Source of the DNA: Chloroflexota bacterium
Lineage (GTDB): Bacteria; Chloroflexota; UBA11872
DNA length: 64,000 nucleotides
Assembly (NCBI GenBank): GCA_022826485.1
Contig: JAJDUU010000016.1
Span: 1 to 64,000 of the forward strand
Direction: 5' to 3'
Shown here: piece after piece, positions 27,170-35,118 of the stretch
Layout of the letters: every line of letters starts with the position of its first letter
How positions within the stretch are numbered: the stretch's first letter is position 1
Position numbers and translations under genes: made by a program
Notes under the pieces: generated by a model
Told to the model about the DNA's origin: nothing
Database searches by the model: none
The model's input: the letters and a program-made list of their open reading frames with translations, nothing else

Positions 27170-28063
27170 TTGAGTCACTGGCGCGGTCCGGACGAAATCC
27201 AGGCCCGGCTGCGAGGGCCGGTGAACCCTCTGCCGACCAAGTTCACGCCTGACGGCGAGATCGATCCGGACGGCATGCGGGCCACCATCGACATATCGCT
27301 CGACGCGGGCGTCGAGGTCATCATGCTCACGTGGGGCGAGGGTCTGGTGTCCCTCCTCACCGACGACGAGGTTGCGGAGATTCACCGCATCGTGATCGAC
27401 CACGTCGGGCGGCGCGCCGTCACCATCGCCTGCGACGCCATGTGGGGGCTCAGCAAGGCGCGTGAATTCGCGGCTCACGTGGACGAGCTGGGGTTCGACC
27501 TGTACATGGCCCGTCCGGCCGAGTGGGCGCGCGGCACGCCGGAGTCGCTGGCGGACTGGTATCGCGGCGTGGCGCAGCAAACACGCGTGATGTTCGTGGG
27601 CGACGTGCCGCTGCGCACCTGCGAGCTGGTCGAGGACGAGCCGAATCTCCTGGCGTTCAAGGAGGACATCGACCTCGCCTACGCCCATGAGGTCCTGATG
27701 CGCTGGGGCGACCGCTGGCCAATGACCGGCGGCGGGTGCATGAAGCGGCATCATCTGCTGTGGCCGCACGGATGCCGCTCATGGTTGGACGTGTTCGTGC
27801 GCTCCTATCCCGAGCCGGCGATGACCTACTGGGACGCGGTGCAGCGAGGCGACAATGCCACGGCTTGGGCGACGATCGAGCGCTCCGAGTTGGCGATCGG
27901 GCCGTTGGTGGCGGCGTGCCGCGTCGGCGGCAACGGATTCTTCGCCTCGATGGGCGAAGCGCACGGCGTAAGCCCGCGCTGGCGGCGCTCCCCGGCGCCG
28001 AACCTCAACGACGAGGAGATCGCCGAGCTGCGTGACGCGCTGCGGGCGCTGAATCTGGCCTGA
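27170..28063 (+). CDS. Dihydrodipicolinate synthase (DapA)-family aldolase/dehydratase
   Basis: The 297-residue class I aldolase-type barrel has VNPLPTKFTPDGEIDPDGM near the N terminus and LLAFKEDIDLAY, whose Lys is placed as the Schiff-base residue. The GEGLVSLLTDDE segment replaces the standard GTTGE substrate loop, arguing against true DapA. Related enzymes act on keto-deoxy sugar acids or similar compounds. TTG 27170 is used as start. It lies 19 nt after the SDR. Confidence 0.78.
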   Translation: MSHWRGPDEIQARLRGPVNPLPTKFTPDGEIDPDGMRATIDISLDAGVEVIMLTWGEGLVSLLTDDEVAEIHRIVIDHVGRRAVTIACDAMWGLSKAREFAAHVDELGFDLYMARPAEWARGTPESLADWYRGVAQQTRVMFVGDVPLRTCELVEDEPNLLAFKEDIDLAYAHEVLMRWGDRWPMTGGGCMKRHHLLWPHGCRSWLDVFVRSYPEPAMTYWDAVQRGDNATAWATIERSELAIGPLVAACRVGGNGFFASMGEAHGVSPRWRRSPAPNLNDEEIAELRDALRALNLA

Positions 28064-28097
28064 TGTCGGCGGCTGCCGGCTCGCATATGACGCGCCC

Positions 28098-30434
28098 TTG
28101 ACGGCGCTGCGACGGCCAATACGGGCGCCGCGGCCCGGCCAGGTCGTCACCGTGCTGCTGTTGCTTCCGTGGTTGGCATTGCTGGGCTGGCTGACGAGCG
28201 TGGCGTGGTTCATCACCGACGACGCCTTCATCAGCTTTCGCTACGTGCGCAACCTGCTCGACGGGCATGGACTGGTCTTCAATCCCGGCGAGTACGTGGA
28301 GGGCTACACCAACTTCCTGTGGGTGCTCGAACTGGCGGCGATCTGGCGCGTGCTGGGCCTCCGGCCGGAGGACGTCGCCAACTGGTTGTCGGTGATCTAC
28401 ACCGTCGGCACGATTGCCGTGATGCTGTGGTGGGTGGCGCGAATGCCGTGCCTGCGCCAGCGAGGCCTGGTCGCCTGGATGGCGCTGGGGTTGATCTGCA
28501 GCAGCGCGACCTTTGCCGTGTGGACCTCGGGCGGTGGGCTGGAGACGCGGCAGTTCACCTTCTTCGCTCTGGTCGCGGTGGTCTGTCTGAGCGTGCTCGG
28601 GGCCAATCGCTGGGGCCTGATCGCGGCGTCGTTGAGCCTGGCTGCCGCCGCGCTGACGCGGCCCGAGGGTCTGCTGGTGGCCGCCTGCTGCATCGGCTGG
28701 TTTGTGGTGCAGCGCTTGGTCACCGCGCGGCTGCTCGTGCAGCGGTCTGATGAAGGGCCAGGCAGGCCGGCTGGAATTCCTCAGGTTAACATAATGGGGG
28801 GGGGGGGTATTGGGCTGTGGCGCGAGATTCTGGCTTTAGCTGGTCCCTTTGTGATCCTGATCGGCGGCCACTTCCTGGCGCGGTTTCGGTACTACGGCGA
28901 GTGGCTGCCGAATACCTACTACGCCAAGCACGTGGGCCCGTGGTATGAGTCCGGCTTTCGATATTTGTGGGCCGCGGCAATCGAGACCGGCCTTTATCTG
29001 CTGCTTCCGCTGGCGTACGTGGCGCTGCGCGGACGCTGGCGGGAGCGCCGAGATGGGACCTACGCCCTCGTGCTGCTCTTGGTCGTGACTCACATGGCCT
29101 ATCTGTTCGAGATCGGCGGGGATCACTTCGAATACCGGCCCTTGGACTACTACTGGCCGTTGCTGGCGGTGCCGGCCGCCGAGGGCGTTGTGCGGGTGGG
29201 CATGGGATTGGGCACTGTCCTGCGGCGCGTGATCCCGCGCCTGCGGTGGGTCGGCGGGCCGACGCTGGCGGTTGTCATCTTCGTCCCGCTCGTCTTCTAT
29301 GCCAGCGCAATTCAGGCGGCTCTGCTATTCGAGGGCACGTCGATGGCGAAGCTCGAAGCCGGCGCACCGCCTCAAGTCGAGCTTGATGAGGAAAACGCCG
29401 CATGGTTGTTGGCCGCGCCCGCTATGCCCGCGCTGGCTGCCGTCTCCAACGATTTGCGCTTGCAGGCTGAACCCCAACTGGTGGGTCGACGAATCCAGGC
29501 ACACCATGCCGATGCTGTCAGTCGCATAGCCGGATGGAAGCCATACGAGTCTGTCGCTCGCGAAGCTATTCCCGGCGATGCCGTTGTGGCTACCGGCGCC
29601 ATTGGAATTGGCCCCTACTTCGCTCCCGGATTGACGGTCATCGACACGCTGGGGCTCACGGACGCAGCCGTGGCCCGGAATCCGGTCACAAGATCTGCTA
29701 GCCAGCGCGTCATTGCTCACGACCGCAATCCGCCGCCGGGCTACCTGCAGCAGCGAGGCGTGAACTTCAGCCCGTATCCCGCGGCGGCAACCGAAGCCGA
29801 AGCGCTGGCTCGGGCGAATTACGCGCTCAAGGTTGGTCCGGGAATCTGGATGCCGTTCAACGTTGTCGATCACGTTTGGGCGAACGAGCGCTTTGCCGGA
29901 CATGACGTGCGAGCTAACAATCGCTTTTCGCAGACCGATCCGGCCGGCAACCGCTTTACCAAAGATGGCGTGCGCTATGTGGGCGAGCAGTTCCTGGGAC
30001 GCTTCGATGGCTCGGATCTGGATGGCTGGCATCGCGAGGGCAGGGCGGTCACCAACAACGCCCTGGCGCCATACTTTGATCGCGTCTATCCCATTCGCGG
30101 TCATGTGGGCTCCGGGTTTCTGACGACCTATTTCCCCGGCAAATGGGAACGGACGGGACGGGCGACGTCTCCGACATTCACGGCGAGGGACGATCAATAC
30201 CTCATGTTCCTCATTGCCGGAGAGACGCATGACCACGTGGGTATGCGCCTGCTGGCCAATGGGGAAGAAGTCGCCATGTGGCGCGGCAACAAATGGAGTG
30301 CCTTCGAGTTGGTGATTTATCCGCTGAACCACGTTGCGGGTCAGCAACTGCAACTTGAAATCGTCAACAATGAGGTCGGGGACCGGCCGCGCCTGATGCT
30401 CGATCACGTGATGCTGGTTCGGAGAGAATCGTGA
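28098..30434 (+). CDS. Large GT-C-like membrane protein, probable glycosyltransferase
   Basis: The 778-residue protein starts with a membrane helix (LLLLPWLALLGWLTSVAW), followed by TDDAFISFRYVRNLLDGHG and EYVEGYTNFLW. This DD-motif loop is typical of polyprenyl-phosphate-sugar-dependent GT-C transferases. Roughly nine more membrane segments run to about residue 410. A soluble domain of about 360 residues follows, including VIDTLGLTDAAVARNP. TTG 28098 is the start. A run of 12 G (28796-28807) inside the frame encodes a Gly stretch; both sides read as sensible protein only in the current length. Confidence 0.75.
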   Translation: MTALRRPIRAPRPGQVVTVLLLLPWLALLGWLTSVAWFITDDAFISFRYVRNLLDGHGLVFNPGEYVEGYTNFLWVLELAAIWRVLGLRPEDVANWLSVIYTVGTIAVMLWWVARMPCLRQRGLVAWMALGLICSSATFAVWTSGGGLETRQFTFFALVAVVCLSVLGANRWGLIAASLSLAAAALTRPEGLLVAACCIGWFVVQRLVTARLLVQRSDEGPGRPAGIPQVNIMGGGGIGLWREILALAGPFVILIGGHFLARFRYYGEWLPNTYYAKHVGPWYESGFRYLWAAAIETGLYLLLPLAYVALRGRWRERRDGTYALVLLLVVTHMAYLFEIGGDHFEYRPLDYYWPLLAVPAAEGVVRVGMGLGTVLRRVIPRLRWVGGPTLAVVIFVPLVFYASAIQAALLFEGTSMAKLEAGAPPQVELDEENAAWLLAAPAMPALAAVSNDLRLQAEPQLVGRRIQAHHADAVSRIAGWKPYESVAREAIPGDAVVATGAIGIGPYFAPGLTVIDTLGLTDAAVARNPVTRSASQRVIAHDRNPPPGYLQQRGVNFSPYPAAATEAEALARANYALKVGPGIWMPFNVVDHVWANERFAGHDVRANNRFSQTDPAGNRFTKDGVRYVGEQFLGRFDGSDLDGWHREGRAVTNNALAPYFDRVYPIRGHVGSGFLTTYFPGKWERTGRATSPTFTARDDQYLMFLIAGETHDHVGMRLLANGEEVAMWRGNKWSAFELVIYPLNHVAGQQLQLEIVNNEVGDRPRLMLDHVMLVRRES
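28796..28807 (+). repeat. 12-base G homopolymer inside the GT-C-like gene
   Basis: Twelve consecutive G bases, directly preceded by an unusually AT-rich patch (TTAACATAAT). Any one-base gain or loss would truncate the membrane protein. It could be a phase-variation tract or an assembly artefact. Confidence 0.9.
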
Positions 30435-30468
30435 GTCAGACAGAGATTGATTTTCTGGAGCGACGACC

Positions 30469-31677
30469 ATGCGCATAACCGACATTCGCTCGCTGCTACA
30501 TCATCCCGCGCGGCTGACGCTGATCGAGGTTCACACGGACGAGGGGATCGTGGGACTCGGGTCCACCGGATCCCCGCCGGGCATGATCGAGCCGATCATC
30601 GACGACCCCAGCGACGGCCTGCGAACGATTCTCGTGGGTCAGGACCCGACCGAGCCGGTGGAACTTTGGTATCAGATGGCCGAGCGATGGCCGGCCCAGC
30701 GCGGGCGCGCCGATCGCGGCGGCCTCCAGGCGAACGCCATAGGCGCCATCGACATGGCGGTGTGGGACATCGCCGGCAAGGCCAGGGGAATGCCGGTGCA
30801 CCAGTTGCTCGGCGGCGCGCGCGTGGATCGCGTGCTGGCCTATGGATCGGCGTCGACGATGTACTACGCGGCGAGCAAGCGGAGCGACGAGACCGAGCGG
30901 GAGCGGCAGCTGCGACACAAGTCGCCGGAGGAGATCGCGCGCGAGTGCACCACCCTGCGCGAGCAGGGGTTCAAGGCGGTCAAGTTCGGCTGGGGCAACG
31001 ATTTCGAAGCCGAGGGGATGGCCAAGCTCGCCGCGGCGCGTGAGGCGCTGGGACCCGACACCCGGTTGAGCGTAGATTTCGGATGTCCCGCCTACTTCGA
31101 TCCCGAGTGGACCGTCCTGGAAGCCATCGACGCCGCTCACAAGCTCGAGGAGTACGGCGTGTACTTCTTCGAGGAGGCGCTGCACCCGCTGGACGTGAAC
31201 GGCTTCGCCGAGCTGACCGCGGCCACGTCCCTCCACATCGCGACGGGCGAGAGCCTGACCACGACCGAGGAGTTCGACCGGTTTATCGAGCCATGCGCCC
31301 TCGACATCGTGCAGCCCGACGCGGCGCAGATGGGCGTGACGCAGACGTTTGAGGTGGCGCACGAGGCGGAGCAGGTGGGGATCATGTGCGTGCCGCACGG
31401 CCCGTGGACGGTCTTCACCGTCACGTGCCACACGCAGATCCTGAGCGTGGCGGGCCTGGAGCCGATGATCGAGTACCCGGCGCTCGTCAGCTATCGAGGT
31501 GAGGGTCTCATCACGCAGCGGGCCACGGCGATGTCGAATTACGAAATCGTCGAGACGCCGCCGAAGCTGGTGGACGGGCACGTGGTCCTGCCGCAGGGTC
31601 CGGGCTTGGGGCTCGGCAACCTCGTGCCGGAGGCGGTGGAGCGCTACCAGGCGCTGATGGAAGAGGCGGCGGAATAG
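30469..31677 (+). CDS. Enolase-superfamily enzyme (mandelate racemase/muconate lactonizing type)
   Basis: The 402-residue protein has the N-terminal capping domain and a TIM barrel. It shows AIDMAVWDIAGKARGMPV, the Lys loop FKAVKFGWGND, the metal ligands in LSVDFGCPAYFDP, FFEEALHPLD and ATGESLTTTEEF, and DIVQPDAAQMGVTQ. His in VPHGPW may be the general acid. Members dehydrate sugar acids or racemise hydroxy acids. It begins 34 nt after the GT-C gene and is followed by the M81 gene. Substrate cannot be read. Confidence 0.88.
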   Translation: MRITDIRSLLHHPARLTLIEVHTDEGIVGLGSTGSPPGMIEPIIDDPSDGLRTILVGQDPTEPVELWYQMAERWPAQRGRADRGGLQANAIGAIDMAVWDIAGKARGMPVHQLLGGARVDRVLAYGSASTMYYAASKRSDETERERQLRHKSPEEIARECTTLREQGFKAVKFGWGNDFEAEGMAKLAAAREALGPDTRLSVDFGCPAYFDPEWTVLEAIDAAHKLEEYGVYFFEEALHPLDVNGFAELTAATSLHIATGESLTTTEEFDRFIEPCALDIVQPDAAQMGVTQTFEVAHEAEQVGIMCVPHGPWTVFTVTCHTQILSVAGLEPMIEYPALVSYRGEGLITQRATAMSNYEIVETPPKLVDGHVVLPQGPGLGLGNLVPEAVERYQALMEEAAE

Positions 31678-31766
31678 GCCGAAGATCTGGGCGGCGGCGG
31701 TCTTGGCGGCCCCTTGCCGCCCACTTGCGTACCATCGGTCTGTCAACCGGACTCGACTGAGGCGCC

Positions 31767-33248
31767 ATGCGCATCGCCACCGGCACCATTGCCCACGAAT
31801 CCAGCACCTTCACGCCGATTCCGACGACCTACGAGTCGTTCTCCGAGGGATCGGCCCTCGGGATCGTCCGCGGCCAGGAGATCCTCGAGGCGCACCGCGG
31901 CACGAATCGCGAGCCGGCCGGGTATCTGGATAGCGCGGAGGAGCACGGGTTCGAGCTGGTGGGGTTGCTGTGGACCGCGACGCAGCCGTCGGGTCCGATC
32001 GAGGCGTCGGCGTGGAGCCGGCTGAAGGGCGAGTTGGTCGAGCGCTTGCAGGCGGCCATGCCGGTCGACGGCGGGCTCTTCGACCTGCACGGCGCCATGG
32101 TCGCCGAGGGCGTGGAGGACGCCGAAGGCGATTTGCTCGAAGCGATCCGCGAGGTCATGGGACCCGATCGACCGATCTTCGTGACGCTCGATCTGCACTG
32201 CAACATCACGCCGCAGATGGTCGAGAAGGCCGACGTGATCATCCCGTGCGACAACTTCCCGCACACCGACCTGCGCGAGCGCGGGCGCGAGGCCGCGGAC
32301 CTCATCGTGCGCACCCTGCGCGGTGAGATCCATCCGACGATGAGTTGGACGCAGCTGCCGCAGCTGTGGGTGGCCGGGCAGTTCACGGGATTGGAGCCGT
32401 TCAAGTCGATCATCGGTCGGGCCCACGAGTTGGAGGCCCAGCCGGGCATCCTCACGGCGTCGGTGGCGCCGGGGTTCACTTGGGCGGATATCGAGCACGC
32501 GGGGTCGTCGGTGATCGTCATCGCGGACGGCGACCAGGCGCTGGCCGACCGCGAGTCGCGGGCGCTCGGCGAGTGGGTGTTTGCCCAACGCGAGCACTTC
32601 GACGCCCACATGGTGAGCTTCGACGAGGCGCTGCAGGCGGCACGCGCCAGGGATAGCTGGCCAGCGGTGATCACGGACCCGCAGGACAATCCCGGCGCCG
32701 GCACTCCCGGCGACTCCACCGGCATGCTGCGGGCGTTCCTGCAGGCCGACCTGCAGAACGCGTTACTGGCCTGCGTGTGGGACCCAGAGGTGGCGGCCGC
32801 GGCGACGGCCGCAGGGGTCGGAGCGGAGCTAACCGTGGAGGTGGGCGGCAAGTCCATCGCCACGCAGGGCGCGCCGGTTCCCCTGACGGCGACGGTCGAG
32901 CATCTGTGGGACGGCAAGTTCACGATCGAGGGGCCGATGCACGCAGGCGCGGTCGAGGACTACGGGCCCACGGCCGTGCTGCGTCAGGGCGGCGTGCATG
33001 TGGCGGTGATGACCGAGCGCAGCCAGATCTACGACCTGGAGCCGATTCGCCGGATGGGATTCGACCCGGCCGCGCTGCGCTGGATCGGCCTCAAGTCCAT
33101 CAATCACTTCCGCGCGGCGTTCTCACGGGTCTCCGACAGCATCCACCGGGTCGAGTTCCCCAGCTGCCAGCCACACGACGCTCGCAAGCTGCCGTTCAAG
33201 CGCTTGCGACGGCCGATCTGGCCGCTGGACGAGGGCGCGGGGCTGTAG
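31767..33248 (+). CDS. M81 family metallopeptidase (MlrC-like)
   Basis: The 493-residue protein matches the M81/MlrC family: RIATGTIAHESSTFTPIPT at the N terminus, DGGLFDLHGAMVAEG, VTLDLHCNITPQM and CDNFPHTDLRERG with metal-binding Asp and His, then the C-terminal MlrC domain with RMGFDPAALRWIGLKSINHF. MlrC linearises or degrades microcystin breakdown peptides in sphingomonads; most relatives have unknown amide substrates. It forms a likely unit with the enolase-superfamily gene 89 nt upstream. Confidence 0.9.
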   Translation: MRIATGTIAHESSTFTPIPTTYESFSEGSALGIVRGQEILEAHRGTNREPAGYLDSAEEHGFELVGLLWTATQPSGPIEASAWSRLKGELVERLQAAMPVDGGLFDLHGAMVAEGVEDAEGDLLEAIREVMGPDRPIFVTLDLHCNITPQMVEKADVIIPCDNFPHTDLRERGREAADLIVRTLRGEIHPTMSWTQLPQLWVAGQFTGLEPFKSIIGRAHELEAQPGILTASVAPGFTWADIEHAGSSVIVIADGDQALADRESRALGEWVFAQREHFDAHMVSFDEALQAARARDSWPAVITDPQDNPGAGTPGDSTGMLRAFLQADLQNALLACVWDPEVAAAATAAGVGAELTVEVGGKSIATQGAPVPLTATVEHLWDGKFTIEGPMHAGAVEDYGPTAVLRQGGVHVAVMTERSQIYDLEPIRRMGFDPAALRWIGLKSINHFRAAFSRVSDSIHRVEFPSCQPHDARKLPFKRLRRPIWPLDEGAGL

Positions 33249-33311
33249 ACGGCGGGCGACAAATTGCGGCTTGCTCCGGCAGCCGGGGATTTCATTCCGA
33301 ACGCCGGATCT

Positions 33312-33392
33312 GTCGTTCCGAACGCAGTGAGGAATCTAAAGACGCGGCGCCGTCTCCTTGCCCCTTAGATTTCTCGCTCCGCTCGAAATGAC
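33312..33392. repeat. Imperfect inverted repeat, hairpin copy 2
   Basis: The left arm (about 33312-33340, GTCGTTCCGAACGCAGTGAG then GAATCTAAA) pairs with the right arm (about 33364-33392). It is clearly related to copy 1 at 13665. It lies between the convergent M81 and hydantoinase B genes. A partial extra arm (TCATTCCGAACGCCGG) is just upstream near 33292. Confidence 0.8.
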
Positions 33393-33486
33393 AGGTTGGG
33401 AGTCGGAGTGAAGCTCAAGACCTCCACACGTCCGTGCGCGGCGCCAATTCCCAGGCTGCACGCAGCCTGGGCCACCGGAATGTGCC

Positions 33487-35118
33487 CTAGACCTTGCCCT
33501 CGCGGCGGTCGCGCTTGATGAGTTCCGGATCACGCTCGTTCGGGTTGCCGTAGCCGCCGCCGCCCGAGGTCTGCATGGAGATCACGTCGCCGGCGGCCAT
33601 CGGCATGTTGGAGACCTTGTTGGGCAGCCGCTGCTCGCGCTCGGTACCGGGGTTGAGCACGTAGCGACCCGACACGCCGGGCTCGCCGCCCAGCATGCCG
33701 AGCGGCGCAAACTTGTAGTGGTCGCCCAGCAGGTTCAGGCGGGCGCCCTCGACGAGCACGCGAATGTCCCGGCGCAGGCCCAATCCGCCGCGAAACTTGC
33801 CCGCGCCGCCGGTGCCCGGCAGGAGCGAATAGCGCTCGACGCGCAGGCGCGGATTGGACTCGACGACCTCGATCGGCGTGGTCGCCAGGTTGTGGACGTG
33901 GGCGCTGTAGGCATCCAATCCGTCCGACGTGGGCCGAGCGCCCCAGCCGCCCACCTCGATCTCGAAGTGCACCCAGGGCGTGCCGGTGTCGGGATCGAAG
34001 CCGCCGATGTTGCAGATGTTGCTCGCGCCGTAGTAGCCGGCGGTGACGCGGTCGGGAATCGCCTGCACCAGCGCCTGCATCATGGCGTCCACGATGCGAT
34101 GGCAGGTGGTGACGCGGCTGGCCACCGGGGCCGGTGGACCGGCGTTGACCAGGGACCGCTCGGGCGCCCGCACTGTGATCGCGCGTCGCCAGCCGTCGTT
34201 CTTGGGAATGTCCATGCCGATGGTCGCCATGGCGACGTACATGACGCTGCTGCGCGTCATCTCCATCGTGGCGTTCACCGGCCCCGCGGGCTGTGGCGAG
34301 GTGCCGGCAAAGTCCACCTCCAGCGCATCGCCGCGACGGGTGACGGCGACCTCGATGCGCAGCGGGTCGTCCGTGATGCCGTCGTCGTCGACGTGGTCGA
34401 CGCCGCGGTAGACGCCTTCGGGAATCAGCGTCAGACGTTGCCGCACCTGGCGCTCGGTGCTGTCAAGAATCGCGGCCATGGCGTCCCGGGCGGTGTCGAG
34501 ACCGTGCTCCTCGGCGAGCGCTTGCAGGGTCGCCTCTCCGAGCGAGGTGCACGCCCACATGGCGGTCAGATCGCCGCGCAGCTTCTCGGGCTCGCGCACG
34601 TTGAGCTCGATGAGCCGCAGCAGCTCGTGGTTGATCTCGCCCGCGCGGACGATCTTGCTGGGCGGTATGCGCAGACCTTCGTGGAAGATCTCGGTGGCCG
34701 AGGCCAGATAGCCGCCCGCCGCGCCGCCGCCCGTGTCCAGCATGTGCCCAATCGCGCCGGCGAATCCGATGAGCTCGCCACCGCTGAACGCGGGCCGAAA
34801 CACCGTGTAGTCCGGCAGGTGCTGGGCCTCGCTGGCATAGGGATCGTTCACGAGCACCACGTCGCCCGGCGCCCAGTCGTAGCCGGTGCGAATGAGATAT
34901 CCCATCGGCGCCGACATGGTCATCATCTGGAACGGGATCTGCGATGACTGGGCCACCATGCGGCCCTTGGCGTCGAAGATGGCGGTGGAGTAGTCGAGAA
35001 CCTCGCGGATCACCGTCGAGAACGAGCTCTTCCAGAGCGTGACGGCCATCTGCTCCGCGCCGGCCACCAGCCGGTTGCGGATCAGCGCGAGCGTGATCGG
35101 ATCGACGGCGGCGCTCAT
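33487..35118 (-). CDS. hyuB: Hydantoinase B/oxoprolinase family protein
   Basis: The 543-residue protein carries HyuB signatures: DPITLALIRNRLVAGAEQM, MVAQSSQIPFQMMTMSAPMG, GDVVLVNDPYASEAQHLPD and a C-terminal PGTGGAGKFRGGLGLRRD. It pairs with HyuA to hydrolyse cyclic imides such as hydantoins or 5-oxoproline, or to carboxylate ketones (acetone carboxylase-like), using ATP. The ATG overlaps the hyuA stop by 4 nt. Substrate unknown. Confidence 0.9.
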   Translation of the reverse strand: MSAAVDPITLALIRNRLVAGAEQMAVTLWKSSFSTVIREVLDYSTAIFDAKGRMVAQSSQIPFQMMTMSAPMGYLIRTGYDWAPGDVVLVNDPYASEAQHLPDYTVFRPAFSGGELIGFAGAIGHMLDTGGGAAGGYLASATEIFHEGLRIPPSKIVRAGEINHELLRLIELNVREPEKLRGDLTAMWACTSLGEATLQALAEEHGLDTARDAMAAILDSTERQVRQRLTLIPEGVYRGVDHVDDDGITDDPLRIEVAVTRRGDALEVDFAGTSPQPAGPVNATMEMTRSSVMYVAMATIGMDIPKNDGWRRAITVRAPERSLVNAGPPAPVASRVTTCHRIVDAMMQALVQAIPDRVTAGYYGASNICNIGGFDPDTGTPWVHFEIEVGGWGARPTSDGLDAYSAHVHNLATTPIEVVESNPRLRVERYSLLPGTGGAGKFRGGLGLRRDIRVLVEGARLNLLGDHYKFAPLGMLGGEPGVSGRYVLNPGTEREQRLPNKVSNMPMAAGDVISMQTSGGGGYGNPNERDPELIKRDRREGKV

